Origin: Actinomycetota bacterium
Lineage (GTDB): Bacteria; Actinomycetota; Acidimicrobiia; Acidimicrobiales; Ilumatobacteraceae
NCBI GenBank assembly: GCA_947454105.1
Contig: CANGIP010000005.1
Coordinates: 1 to 41,634 of the forward strand
DNA length: 41,634 nucleotides
Reading direction: 5' to 3'
A model generated the notes under the pieces. The model saw only the letters and a program-made list of their open reading frames with translations, had not been told where the DNA came from and ran no database searches. Of the stretch, positions 6,664 to 13,270 are shown in pieces (the first letter of the stretch is position 1; each line of letters starts with the position of its first letter). The position numbers were made by a program, and so were the translations under genes.

Positions 6664-6677
6664 GTTGCTTAAGCCAA
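6664..6677 (+). repeat. Trace of the YbaK-tail repeat left end
   Basis: GTTGCTTAAGCCAA matches the shared left boundary of the repeats (GTTGCCTAAACCAA) with two changes and is followed by unrelated sequence. It sits just after the oxidoreductase gene, where a module end is expected. It is short, so it could be chance. Confidence 0.4.
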
Positions 6678-6693
6678 AGGAAGAATCATCAAG

Positions 6694-6745
6694 CGATCTG
6701 GTCGGGAATTGTTGAGGAAATCTGCAACTCAACCAGACCAGATCG
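6694..6745. repeat. Family A 52-bp palindromic element, copy A1
   Basis: Outer arms CGATCTGGTC and GACCAGATCG (10 bp, perfect) enclose a conserved interior with TGAGGAAATCTG. The same 52-bp element recurs at 9616, 10257 and 13219. Here it lies between the SoxR-regulated operon and the HicB gene and could act as a terminator, although no long T run follows. Confidence 0.85.
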
Positions 6746-6829
6746 ACAGTTTTAGCGGCGGCCCTGATTTGCCTCGGCACCCAACAACAAACTCTTGCTT
6801 TTGCCACACCCTTGCGCTTGACTAAAGGC

Positions 6830-7018
6830 ATGTCCGCAGAAGCACGAAATCAGGTTGAACTGACCGCTGTGCTTTGGGCTGCCTCTGAAGGTGGCTTTAC
6901 TGCGTTGAACCCTGAAACAGGCACTGTTTCAGAAGGTGAAACCGAAGCGGAAGCTCTCGCGAATCTGACCGAGGCAACCGAGCTCTATCTCGAAGAGTTC
7001 CCTTTGCCCAATCGTTGA
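6830..7018 (+). CDS. HicB-family antitoxin-like protein
   Basis: A 62-residue protein from ATG 6830 (a TTG at 6812 would add six residues). ELTAVLWAASEGGFTALNPETG, SEGETEAEALANLTEATELYLEEF is the HicB/UPF0150 fold: a beta-sheet sensing domain with the conserved EALANLxEAxELYLEE helix. It lacks a separate C-terminal DNA-binding domain, as short HicB proteins do. Immediately downstream, in another frame, is only the tail of a HicA toxin, so the toxin seems lost and this gene may be an orphan antitoxin. Confidence 0.8.
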   Translation: MSAEARNQVELTAVLWAASEGGFTALNPETGTVSEGETEAEALANLTEATELYLEEFPLPNR

Positions 7019-7092
7019 AACGAGGAACGCTCAGCGGAATTCTTCGTCAGGCCGGAGTTGGCGCAGCTGAATTTAATGCTGCTCTCGGCTGA
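7018..7092 (+). pseudogene. HicA toxin C-terminal remnant
   Basis: In the frame starting at 7018, overlapping the HicB stop, the sequence reads KRGTLSGILRQAGVGAAEFN and ends ALG at TGA 7090-7092. This is the conserved C-terminus of HicA/YcfA mRNA interferases (normally about 60-80 residues, with an N-terminal dsRBD-like part and an active-site histidine). The preceding 35 or more residues including the histidine are missing, and no start codon lies in a sensible place, so it is a deletion remnant. Confidence 0.7.
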
Positions 7093-7093
7093 T

Positions 7094-7120
7094 AAGTAAG
7101 GCAATGAGTTTGCCTTACTT
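7094..7120. terminator. Hairpin, probable bidirectional terminator
   Basis: AAGTAAGGCAA and TTGCCTTACTT form perfect 11-bp arms around a 5-nt loop (TGAGT). It follows the HicA remnant on the + strand, and its right arm overlaps the stop of the minus-strand sulfotransferase-like gene at 7115, so it can close both converging units. The T tract is weak on both strands. Confidence 0.55.
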
Positions 7121-7981
7121 GCTCCTAGAAAACGTTCGAAAATATTTCGCCAAACTTCGTAAGGGTTGAGTCAGTCGCACTGATCGACTCTGCATGACTT
7201 GATTGAGATCGTCGCTGAGTTGAGCAATCAAAATTTCTAAGTGATTGATCTTTTCTTCAGACAAAATATTTTGCTGAATCATTTGGCTCAAGAAATCATG
7301 ATTCCATTCAGATTCTTGATCCTGAAGACCGCCTGCTGTATGAGAGTCAAATTCGGTCACTCTCCCTGGAACGTAAATAGAATCAAATGCATTCGAGAAT
7401 TTCTCAAATTGGATCTCGGTGAAAACTTGAGTCAGTTTTTGATAGAGATATTCCTTGTTGTTCATGAGGAGCGGGTAAGCAATGAAGACCACGGGTACGT
7501 GGGTGTGAGCAATTGAATAAAGCATTCGTTCAATTCGTAGTCGCAACTCGTCTTCTTGATCTAGCCCACCGGCTCCTGCGGTAATTCCACCAGCAGTTGA
7601 ATTTGGCAAAAAGTGTCCAGTCTTGTGCTGGACGGCAAGGCGGCTTGCTGTCGCCTCCTTAATTGGCCGAAACGGAACAATCACAGCATCGATAGCGATG
7701 TCTTCGTTCTGAAAAATGTCGTCCAGCGAGAAACTAAGCGCCGGAGATTTCACCACGTAGGGAGCATCATTGTTCCGGATATCCGACTCGAGTCCACCGA
7801 AAGATGATGGGTCAATGAATTTGTCAATATTGTCAAGATCAAATCCTGTATCAACACCGATTTTGGTCAGCAGGTGAACAAGAAATGTTGTGCCAGCTCG
7901 GCCAGTGCCGGTGATCAATACATGATTGCGTTTCAATTTGACATCCCAGAAAAAGCCTATCGGCGACCAATTCCTGACCAA
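7115..7981 (-). CDS. Sulfotransferase-like P-loop protein
   Basis: A 288-residue protein. HVLITGTGRAGTTFLVHLL near residue 20 is a 5'-phosphosulfate-binding P-loop like that of sulfotransferases. Further on, VVKSPAL and VIVPFRPIKEATASRLA resemble the KxPR and 3'-phosphate-binding regions, though the canonical serine/arginine pair is modified. The C-terminal 60 residues are helical and probably coiled (LEILIAQLSDDLNQVM). It follows the SbtB-like gene by 3 bp, so it shares the bicarbonate operon. A role there is not obvious; it may sulfate a glycan or be a non-catalytic relative. Confidence 0.65.
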   Translation of the reverse strand: MVRNWSPIGFFWDVKLKRNHVLITGTGRAGTTFLVHLLTKIGVDTGFDLDNIDKFIDPSSFGGLESDIRNNDAPYVVKSPALSFSLDDIFQNEDIAIDAVIVPFRPIKEATASRLAVQHKTGHFLPNSTAGGITAGAGGLDQEDELRLRIERMLYSIAHTHVPVVFIAYPLLMNNKEYLYQKLTQVFTEIQFEKFSNAFDSIYVPGRVTEFDSHTAGGLQDQESEWNHDFLSQMIQQNILSEEKINHLEILIAQLSDDLNQVMQSRSVRLTQPLRSLAKYFRTFSRSK

Positions 7982-7984
7982 GAA

Positions 7985-8284
7985 TTAAAAGCGGTTAGGC
8001 CGCATGACTTGGGTCGGTGTAATCCAAGCCACGGTTGCATAAGTTTCAAAATACTTCTCGGCAAGTACCGACATAATCGCGTCGGCAACTTTGTCGGTGA
8101 CAACAGTTTCCAGCCGAATACTCGGGCCGTTCAGTTCAAGTGATCTGTTGCCAGTGACACCTTCGCCTCGAACATGTGAAATTGAATATCCCTTTGCTCC
8201 GCATTTCTTAATGTCATCAATCAGTTTTTGTTCAACGACTGATTCAGAAATAATTGTGACGAGTTGGCGATGTGTTGTATTCAT
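7985..8284 (-). CDS. SbtB-like PII signalling protein
   Basis: A 99-residue PII-superfamily protein. The core has QLVTIISESVVEQKLIDDIKKCG, the T-loop region around GYSISHVRGEGVTGNRS, and a C-terminus LAEKYFETYATVAWITPTQVMRP that matches the SbtB-type ending. The cysteine-rich R-loop of cyanobacterial SbtB is absent, so redox control there is not expected. It follows sbtA by 10 bp. In cyanobacteria SbtB binds adenyl nucleotides (cAMP, AMP, ADP) and controls SbtA, and the same partnership is inferred here. Confidence 0.8.
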   Translation of the reverse strand: MNTTHRQLVTIISESVVEQKLIDDIKKCGAKGYSISHVRGEGVTGNRSLELNGPSIRLETVVTDKVADAIMSVLAEKYFETYATVAWITPTQVMRPNRF

Positions 8285-8294
8285 GGTTCCTCAA

Positions 8295-9251
8295 TCAGGT
8301 GAGTGCTTGTGCGATGGCGATGTAATAGGGGATACCGAGAGTCAAGTTGAAGGGAAAGGTCACGCCAAGCGATGCGGTGACGTAAAGCCCGGGGCTCGCT
8401 TGGGGCAGTGCGATTCGAACCGCGGCAGGGGCGGCAATATACGAAGCGCTTCCGGCCAGTGTCGCCATCACAGCAACGCCGCCAGTTGACATTCCGGCGG
8501 CTACGCCAATCAGTGCTCCAAGGAATCCGTTGATGAGAGGAATCAGAATTCCGAGTAGAACGAGTTTGTATCCGGCTGATTTGATGTCGCGAAGACGTTC
8601 GGCGGCGATGACACCCATTTCAATTAAGAACAGAGTGAGTGCTCCAGCAAAGAGATCCTTAAATAGCGGATCAGTTGGCGCCATCCGTTCAGCACCAACG
8701 ATGGCACCAATTGCTAGACCAGTCACAAGCAACGCAATACTGCGGCCACGAACTACTTCGCCAAGGGCAGATTTCCAATTGGTGTCAGAAGATGCCCCTC
8801 TTGTTAAGAACAGAGCAACGACGATTCCGACAATTTCGAGCACTGTCAAAAGTCCAGCGACAAAACCTTCGTATTCAATTCCTCGAGTTTCGAGAGTTGC
8901 AATGACAACTGTAAATGTGACTGCCGAGACCGACCCGTAATGAGCTGCCAATGCTGCCGAGTTGACGACGTCAAGGCGATTGATGACTCGGAAAAGTGTG
9001 TAGGCGATGAGTGGGGTAGCAATACCCAGAACTAAAGCGGCCAATAATGGTTTCCAAATATCTGAAAGCGATGATGCTGCTAACGCCTTGCCACCTTTCA
9101 TACCGATGGCGAGTAAAAGGAACGTTGAGAGCACTGGATAAAGCGACTCTGGTAGACGTATTTCAAATTTCAGCATCGTTGCGACGAGCGCAATGATGAA
9201 TGCGATGACGGGGGCAGTTAACAAACTGTCGGCAATTGATGCGGCAATCAT
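8295..9251 (-). CDS. sbtA: SbtA-type sodium-dependent bicarbonate transporter
   Basis: A 318-residue permease with about ten transmembrane helices in two inverted halves. Diagnostic segments are LLAIGMKGGKAL, AHYGSVSAVTFTVV (helix break at the substrate site) and the C-terminal half with GSASYIAAPAAVRIALPQA and VTFPFNLTLGIPYY. These match the sodium-dependent bicarbonate transport permease family. It overlaps the winged-helix regulator by 4 bp and is followed by the SbtB-like gene. A bicarbonate pump in a presumed photoheterotroph would feed anaplerotic carboxylation or carbonic-anhydrase-linked pH balance rather than the Calvin cycle; no RuBisCO is in the window. Confidence 0.9.
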   Translation of the reverse strand: MIAASIADSLLTAPVIAFIIALVATMLKFEIRLPESLYPVLSTFLLLAIGMKGGKALAASSLSDIWKPLLAALVLGIATPLIAYTLFRVINRLDVVNSAALAAHYGSVSAVTFTVVIATLETRGIEYEGFVAGLLTVLEIVGIVVALFLTRGASSDTNWKSALGEVVRGRSIALLVTGLAIGAIVGAERMAPTDPLFKDLFAGALTLFLIEMGVIAAERLRDIKSAGYKLVLLGILIPLINGFLGALIGVAAGMSTGGVAVMATLAGSASYIAAPAAVRIALPQASPGLYVTASLGVTFPFNLTLGIPYYIAIAQALT

Positions 9252-9571
9252 GCTCGGCCCCGAATCTTCTTCAGAAGGGGTTCAATGATGACCTGAATAT
9301 TGTGGCTCGCCTCAAGCGGATGACGTAAAGGTCGATTGAGATTGATTTCGTAAGTGTTCTTTCGGCCGTCTTTGATCACCGAAAGGTAACCATCAGCTGA
9401 AAGTTCATGCACGATCCGGTGGACAGTGCGTTCACGAATGCCGACGAGTTCGGCGATTTCGCTGAGGCGAATTTCGGGATCTTTGGCAATGCAGATCAGA
9501 ACATGGGTGTGGTTGGAGAGGAAGGTCCAGGCGGGGATTTCATCTAAGTTTGAGTCGGCTTTAGTTGACAT
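9248..9571 (-). CDS. Winged-helix transcriptional regulator of the sbtA operon
   Basis: About 107 residues from ATG 9571 (MSTKADSNLDE); an alternative ATG at 9580 lies inside the operator-like palindrome and seems less likely. AWTFLSNHTHVLICIAKDPE, IRLSEIAELVGIRERTVHRIV and LSADGYLSVIKDGRKNTYEI form a MarR/ArsR-like winged helix. There is no obvious metal or ligand domain. It overlaps sbtA by 4 bp, so it is the first gene of the operon and probably regulates it together with itself. Confidence 0.8.
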   Translation of the reverse strand: MSTKADSNLDEIPAWTFLSNHTHVLICIAKDPEIRLSEIAELVGIRERTVHRIVHELSADGYLSVIKDGRKNTYEINLNRPLRHPLEASHNIQVIIEPLLKKIRGRA

Positions 9572-9573
9572 AA

Positions 9574-9599
9574 AATACATGATATCTGAATCATGTATT
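9574..9599. promoter_or_regulatory. Candidate operator of the sbtA operon
   Basis: AATACATGA and TCATGTATT are perfect 9-bp arms around an 8-bp spacer, immediately upstream of the regulator's start. On the minus strand a TTGATA (-35-like) and ATATCA/TATCAT (-10-like) overlap it. The arrangement suggests autoregulation by the winged-helix protein. Confidence 0.55.
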
Positions 9600-9615
9600 A
9601 GATATCAACTTTAAG

Positions 9616-9667
9616 CGATCTGGTCGGGAATAGTGGAGGAAAACTGCCACTAAGCCAGACCAGATCG
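9616..9667. repeat. Family A 52-bp palindromic element, copy A2
   Basis: The same 52-bp element as at 6694 and in the same orientation, with outer arms CGATCTGGTC/GACCAGATCG and inner arms TAGTGG/CCACTA. It lies between the start of the sbtA operon and the stop of the DUF1801 gene (8 bp away), both on the minus strand, so it may end the upstream transcript. Confidence 0.85.
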
Positions 9668-9674
9668 AAGAAAA

Positions 9675-10229
9675 TTAACGGATTTCTTTCAGGCGAGCGG
9701 TTGCGAGGCCTCGCAAAAGTATTGGATCAACCTTCCAGTCCAACGGGACTTGAAAGGTTTTCTTGTTCACCGAGTACTTCCTGAGCTTGTCGGCGAAACT
9801 TTCGAGAACCTCGCCGCTGAATGGATTGAGTGTGATGTGGTTCTTGGCGACTGAAAGTCCGATGATGTAATGCGTATCAAGTCGCAACATAGGTTGATTC
9901 CACGCGATAACTAATTCGAGGTCGGGGTACTTCGCGGTGACCGCAACAAAAATATCTTTCGCAGTCTTAGCGGCGATTGGATCAATACTCGCGAAATATT
10001 CCTTGGGGGTTCTGAATCGCTTTGAAGTTTCTGATCCCCGCACATACATCACCAACGCATTTGCATGCGCCTGACTGAAGGCGTGATTCTCTCGCAAGAA
10101 CGCAATCTGTTGGGGATATTTGGCAACGCCCAAATCATTGAGGCGCTCAATCCACAAAGAAATTGGTCCGCCATGTTTCTTTTCAATCGCTGGAAAAAAC
10201 TTGGTGCGATCACCATCAGAGGTTGACAC
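9675..10229 (-). CDS. DUF4287 + DUF1801 (YdhG-like) protein
   Basis: A 184-residue two-domain protein. The N-terminal 70 residues (KKHGGPISLWIERLNDLGVA, QQIAFLRENHAFSQAHANAL) are DUF4287. The remainder (YFASIDPIAAKTAKDIF, ELVIAWNQPMLRLDTHYIIG, ITLNPFSGEVLESFADKL) is a DUF1801/YdhG-like domain, related to frataxin-like iron chaperones and often found in stress loci. Function is not established. It stands alone between two family A palindromes (9616 and 10257) with its start 27 bp from the latter. Confidence 0.8.
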   Translation of the reverse strand: MSTSDGDRTKFFPAIEKKHGGPISLWIERLNDLGVAKYPQQIAFLRENHAFSQAHANALVMYVRGSETSKRFRTPKEYFASIDPIAAKTAKDIFVAVTAKYPDLELVIAWNQPMLRLDTHYIIGLSVAKNHITLNPFSGEVLESFADKLRKYSVNKKTFQVPLDWKVDPILLRGLATARLKEIR

Positions 10230-10256
10230 AAGAAAACCTTAGCAACGATTCACAGA

Positions 10257-10308
10257 CGATCTGGTCTGGCTAAGTGCCAGATTTCCTCAGTTAATTCAGA
10301 CCAGATCG
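10257..10308. repeat. Family A 52-bp palindromic element, copy A3 (inverted)
   Basis: The 52-bp element in the opposite orientation to A1 and A2; its arms extend to 12 bp (CGATCTGGTCTG/CAGACCAGATCG). It overlaps the 3' end of the surface-protein gene: the last codons (Ser-Asp-Leu-Val) and the TGA stop at 10296-10298 are read from the element. Confidence 0.85.
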
Positions 10309-11441
10309 CTGGAGTTGCGGCGGCGGAGGACAAGTGCCAAGCCAGCGATTGTCATGAGTGCTGCAAAGGCAATCACGTTGTTATTGCTCGAGCCGGTGGC
10401 GGGCAGGTTGACCGCAACCGTGGTGACAGGGGCAGCCGTGGTTGCCGGCGCAACGGTTGTTGTCGTGGTCGGTGCCGCAAATTCTGCGCGAACGAGACGT
10501 GCGGTTCCCGTATTGGCCACTCCAACAAACGTGTTATTGCCGTAAGCCAATGCTTCCCAGTTGCTCAAAGCGTCAGCGCCAGCCAGCGTGACCCAATTTG
10601 AACCATCGGTACTCACCATCAAGCCGCTCATTGCAGCAATCGCCATGAAGTAACCATCACCAGCCGCAACTGAATTCCAGTAGCGGGCAGATGCAGCTGC
10701 ATGCGCGGTCCAAGTTGAGCCATCGGCACTTGTCATGACGCGATTCGTGCCAGAACCTGCCACGGCAACAAAAAGACCGTTACCGTAAGTCACGCTCGAC
10801 CACGAGTTCAACTCGGGAGCAACATGAGTAGTCCAGGTGATGCCGTCAGTACTCGTGATGATTCCGTTAGTTCCATCACTTGCCACGGCAACAAAGATTC
10901 CATTGCCAAAAGCGATGCTTGTCCAATTATCTTGAGTTGGAAGCAGATGGAGGGGCGACCAAGTGCTGCCGTCGGTACTCGTGAAAGCAACAGCGTCACT
11001 TGACGACATCGCAACAAACGTTCCGTTTCCGTATGCGATGCTGTCAAGATCAATATTGAGGTTCAAATGAGGTGCCCACGTGATTCCATCGGGGCTGCTC
11101 ATAATGCGATTGGTGCCGCTGGTTGCAGTAGCAACGAAAGTGCCACCGCCATAAGCAACAGCAGTCCAACTATTGGCCTCTGCTGCCTCGCGAGCAGTCC
11201 ACGTTGTGCCGTCGGTGCTCGTCATCACCTGATTAACGCCACTTTGAGCAACGGCGACGAACGTGCCATTGCCATAGGTGATGCCACGCCACGAGTTTGC
11301 TTCAGCTGCTGTGGGGGAAGTCACCACAATGCCGTCAGTTGCGTCGGCATGTACAGCCGTCGCCGATGCGATGCTGGCGCCGGTGAGAAATAAGCCGATT
11401 GCGGCGCTGCGCAAAACCGAGCGTGAGAGAGAGATTTTCAT
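10296..11441 (-). CDS. Secreted, wall-anchored beta-propeller-like repeat protein
   Basis: A 381-residue protein with a Sec signal peptide (residues 1 to about 32, ending ASATAVHA). There are then about seven or eight repeats of roughly 41 residues with the pattern W..VAYGNGTFVAVA.SGTN..M.S.DG.TWT, reminiscent of BNR/sialidase-type propeller blades with Asp-box-like SxDGxTW turns. A Thr/Ala/Val-rich spacer (about 325-345) leads to LPATGS, a hydrophobic helix (IAFAALMTIAGLALVL) and RRR, a sortase-type anchor. No catalytic residues can be named; a binding or structural surface role is inferred. The final residues SSDLV come from the overlapping palindrome. Confidence 0.8.
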   Translation of the reverse strand: MKISLSRSVLRSAAIGLFLTGASIASATAVHADATDGIVVTSPTAAEANSWRGITYGNGTFVAVAQSGVNQVMTSTDGTTWTAREAAEANSWTAVAYGGGTFVATATSGTNRIMSSPDGITWAPHLNLNIDLDSIAYGNGTFVAMSSSDAVAFTSTDGSTWSPLHLLPTQDNWTSIAFGNGIFVAVASDGTNGIITSTDGITWTTHVAPELNSWSSVTYGNGLFVAVAGSGTNRVMTSADGSTWTAHAAASARYWNSVAAGDGYFMAIAAMSGLMVSTDGSNWVTLAGADALSNWEALAYGNNTFVGVANTGTARLVRAEFAAPTTTTTVAPATTAAPVTTVAVNLPATGSSNNNVIAFAALMTIAGLALVLRRRNSSDLV

Positions 11442-11543
11442 AATGATCCTTTTCCGCCTGTATCAGAACAGTTTGACTATCAAATCCTACCAAGTAGGCA
11501 GTTTTCATTCGTATAAAGTCGTGTGACTGGTGCGGGGGACTAA

Positions 11544-11864
11544 ATGACGGATAATCGAGTCTTTCGAGTCACGGTTCGTGGACAATTCACCGATCTGTCT
11601 GATGCGGCACGCGGGTACCTGGTGAAGGCACAAGCCGAGCACGATCTTTTCGTGTCGTCTTACACGCCCGAGGGAACTTTGTCGTATGACAACCGCATTT
11701 TGTTTTTCAATATGCGATACGAGATTCATGCAAATTCAGAGGAAAAGGCTCTGGCATCATCGCTTCTTGAGGCTGAAATCTTTTTGCAAACCATGGGTTT
11801 TACGCATAAACCCTTAAAGGCGACAGCGGTTGATGTGAGTCAAATCTGGGACTCAACAAAGTGA
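11544..11864 (+). CDS. DUF6204-like conserved hypothetical protein
   Basis: A 106-residue soluble protein: VFRVTVRGQFTDLSDAARGY, AEHDLFVSSYTPEGTLSYD and FFNMRYEIHANSEEKALASS. This pattern is shared with the actinobacterial DUF6204 family (about 100-115 residues, probable ferredoxin-like fold). Function is unknown. It is convergent with heliorhodopsin, 13 bp between stops, and divergent from the surface protein, with a 102-bp intergenic region that shows no clear promoter. Confidence 0.65.
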   Translation: MTDNRVFRVTVRGQFTDLSDAARGYLVKAQAEHDLFVSSYTPEGTLSYDNRILFFNMRYEIHANSEEKALASSLLEAEIFLQTMGFTHKPLKATAVDVSQIWDSTK

Positions 11865-11877
11865 AGGATGTCGCTGG

Positions 11878-12636
11878 TTAGCTAGCTAGTGCGCCAGCAA
11901 AGACTTGCCACGCAAGTAGTGACTTGGCAACGAAACTCAAGACGATGTACGTGCGCTCGCCGTACAGATAATTCGCCCACTTGCCGCGAGCCTTGTATTG
12001 CTTCCATTGCACGATCGCAAAGCAGTTGAACAAAACGAATAGAGAAATAATGATTCCGTATACGAAGCCCGGAGTTGTTGATTCGGTTGGGCCTTTGGGT
12101 GACCATACGTTGATCGCGGTAGCGACCCACGGAACTATCCCAGCAATGCAACCAAACCAGAACGGAAGCATGTCGCCGTCACCTGGAGTTGTGTAGCGCT
12201 CTTGCAACCAGCCAAACAGAATCATGCAGACGTTGACCGCGAAAATACTGAGGAGTGCGATGTAATCGGCAGTGCCATTGAGCTGCATGATCACGATGAT
12301 CATGATTGACGAAGAAAGTGAATATTCAATCCAGCGATATTTGTTGATATGGGTCTTGAGTCCATCGGCGTATCGATTGACCACCCGCGGAGATGCAACG
12401 AAGAAATGGAAGAAGGCCGACAGCGCCATGAAGGCCGCAACCATGTAGCCGGTGTTGATGTTGAACAAATTGATGGAGCCGGTGAACTTGCCACGGCCAG
12501 GTGCTTCAGTGAGGTATGTCGCCTGCACTGGCAACGAGAAGTTATTTGAAAGAAACAAAATCGCTAGAAATGACACGGTGTGCAAAACACCTGCAGCCAC
12601 ATTGAGTCGACGTAATTGTGCGATTGCTTTGTCCAT
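11878..12636 (-). CDS. Heliorhodopsin
   Basis: 252 residues with seven transmembrane helices. K238 in SFVAKSLLAWQVF is the retinal Schiff-base lysine, and E104 in RWIEYSLSSS is the counterion (equivalent to E107 of heliorhodopsin 48C12). H19 and H77 match the conserved internal histidine pair. Heliorhodopsins have the N-terminus inside and no pump activity; signalling, transport or enzyme-regulating roles have been proposed. I chose ATG 12636 (MDKAIAQLRRLN); a longer frame back to 12714 gives an implausible cysteine/arginine/histidine-rich extension overlapping the next gene. It lies 5 bp downstream of an isochorismatase-family gene, so the two are probably cotranscribed. No retinal-forming oxygenase is in the window. 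Confidence 0.93.
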   Translation of the reverse strand: MDKAIAQLRRLNVAAGVLHTVSFLAILFLSNNFSLPVQATYLTEAPGRGKFTGSINLFNINTGYMVAAFMALSAFFHFFVASPRVVNRYADGLKTHINKYRWIEYSLSSSIMIIVIMQLNGTADYIALLSIFAVNVCMILFGWLQERYTTPGDGDMLPFWFGCIAGIVPWVATAINVWSPKGPTESTTPGFVYGIIISLFVLFNCFAIVQWKQYKARGKWANYLYGERTYIVLSFVAKSLLAWQVFAGALAS

Positions 12637-12641
12637 AGTGC

Positions 12642-13199
12642 TCAGTGTATGCCGACTCGATCGCCGGTGGTGATGAGCGAGGCAGAACGACCGGGTAGTT
12701 GGTAGCCAGCACACGAGCGATTCTGGTCGTCAATGATGTCGGCTGCACGAAGTGTTCCATTATCCCAGTCGCCATCTGAAGTGGTGTGAGCATCTTCAAC
12801 AAGCGTGATGTCGTAACCGCGCTCGAGTGCGGCATGAATGGTGTGTCGAACACAGTTGTTGGTCTGCGCTCCGCAGATCACTAGATGACCGACATTGATG
12901 TCGGTCAAGACTTCTTCCAAATTGGTTGCTTCAAATGAACTGCAATAGTTTTTGTCAATCTTTGATTCGTTCTCAAGTGGTTGCAGTTCAGGGACGATTG
13001 CCCAGTTATCGCTTCCGATTGCCATCCAATCATCAGAATGTTGCACCCAGATCACTGGTATATGTGTCGCGCGAGCATGCTCAACAACTTGGACGATATT
13101 TGCTACGACCTCATCGCGATGCCATGCATCATGCACGACACCAACCTGAACATCAATTACAAGGAGTGCCGACAATGGGCGATCTACAAATTGAGACAT
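12642..13199 (-). CDS. Isochorismatase-family cysteine hydrolase
   Basis: A 185-residue hydrolase with the family triad: Asp in LLVIDVQVGV (D16), Lys in SKIDKNYCSSF, and nucleophile Cys in GAQTNNCVRHT. A cis-peptide-type VICGAQT segment precedes the cysteine. Relatives hydrolyse amides such as nicotinamide, N-carbamoyl compounds or isochorismate; the substrate cannot be assigned. The family A palindrome at 13219 lies 20 bp upstream of its ATG. It is transcribed ahead of heliorhodopsin with a 5-bp gap. Confidence 0.85.
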   Translation of the reverse strand: MSQFVDRPLSALLVIDVQVGVVHDAWHRDEVVANIVQVVEHARATHIPVIWVQHSDDWMAIGSDNWAIVPELQPLENESKIDKNYCSSFEATNLEEVLTDINVGHLVICGAQTNNCVRHTIHAALERGYDITLVEDAHTTSDGDWDNGTLRAADIIDDQNRSCAGYQLPGRSASLITTGDRVGIH

Positions 13200-13218
13200 G
13201 AATTCACTCTAATTGGGA

Positions 13219-13270
13219 CGATCTGGTCTGCCGAAGTGGCAGAAAACCTCAGTAATTCCCGACCAGATCG
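13219..13270. repeat. Family A 52-bp palindromic element, copy A4 (inverted)
   Basis: The fourth 52-bp copy, in the same orientation as A3. It sits between the desaturase and isochorismatase genes and overlaps the desaturase 3' end: the residues YDLVGNY and the stop TGA (13249-13251) are read from the element. Confidence 0.85.

Noticed and set aside
12637..12714. Longer heliorhodopsin N-terminus
   Set aside because: The added 26 residues are Cys/His/Arg-rich and overlap the isochorismatase gene; the family begins close to MDKAIAQLRRLN.
6694..13270. Family A palindromes as a CRISPR array
   Set aside because: Copies are kilobases apart with genes between them and there are no regular spacers or cas genes.
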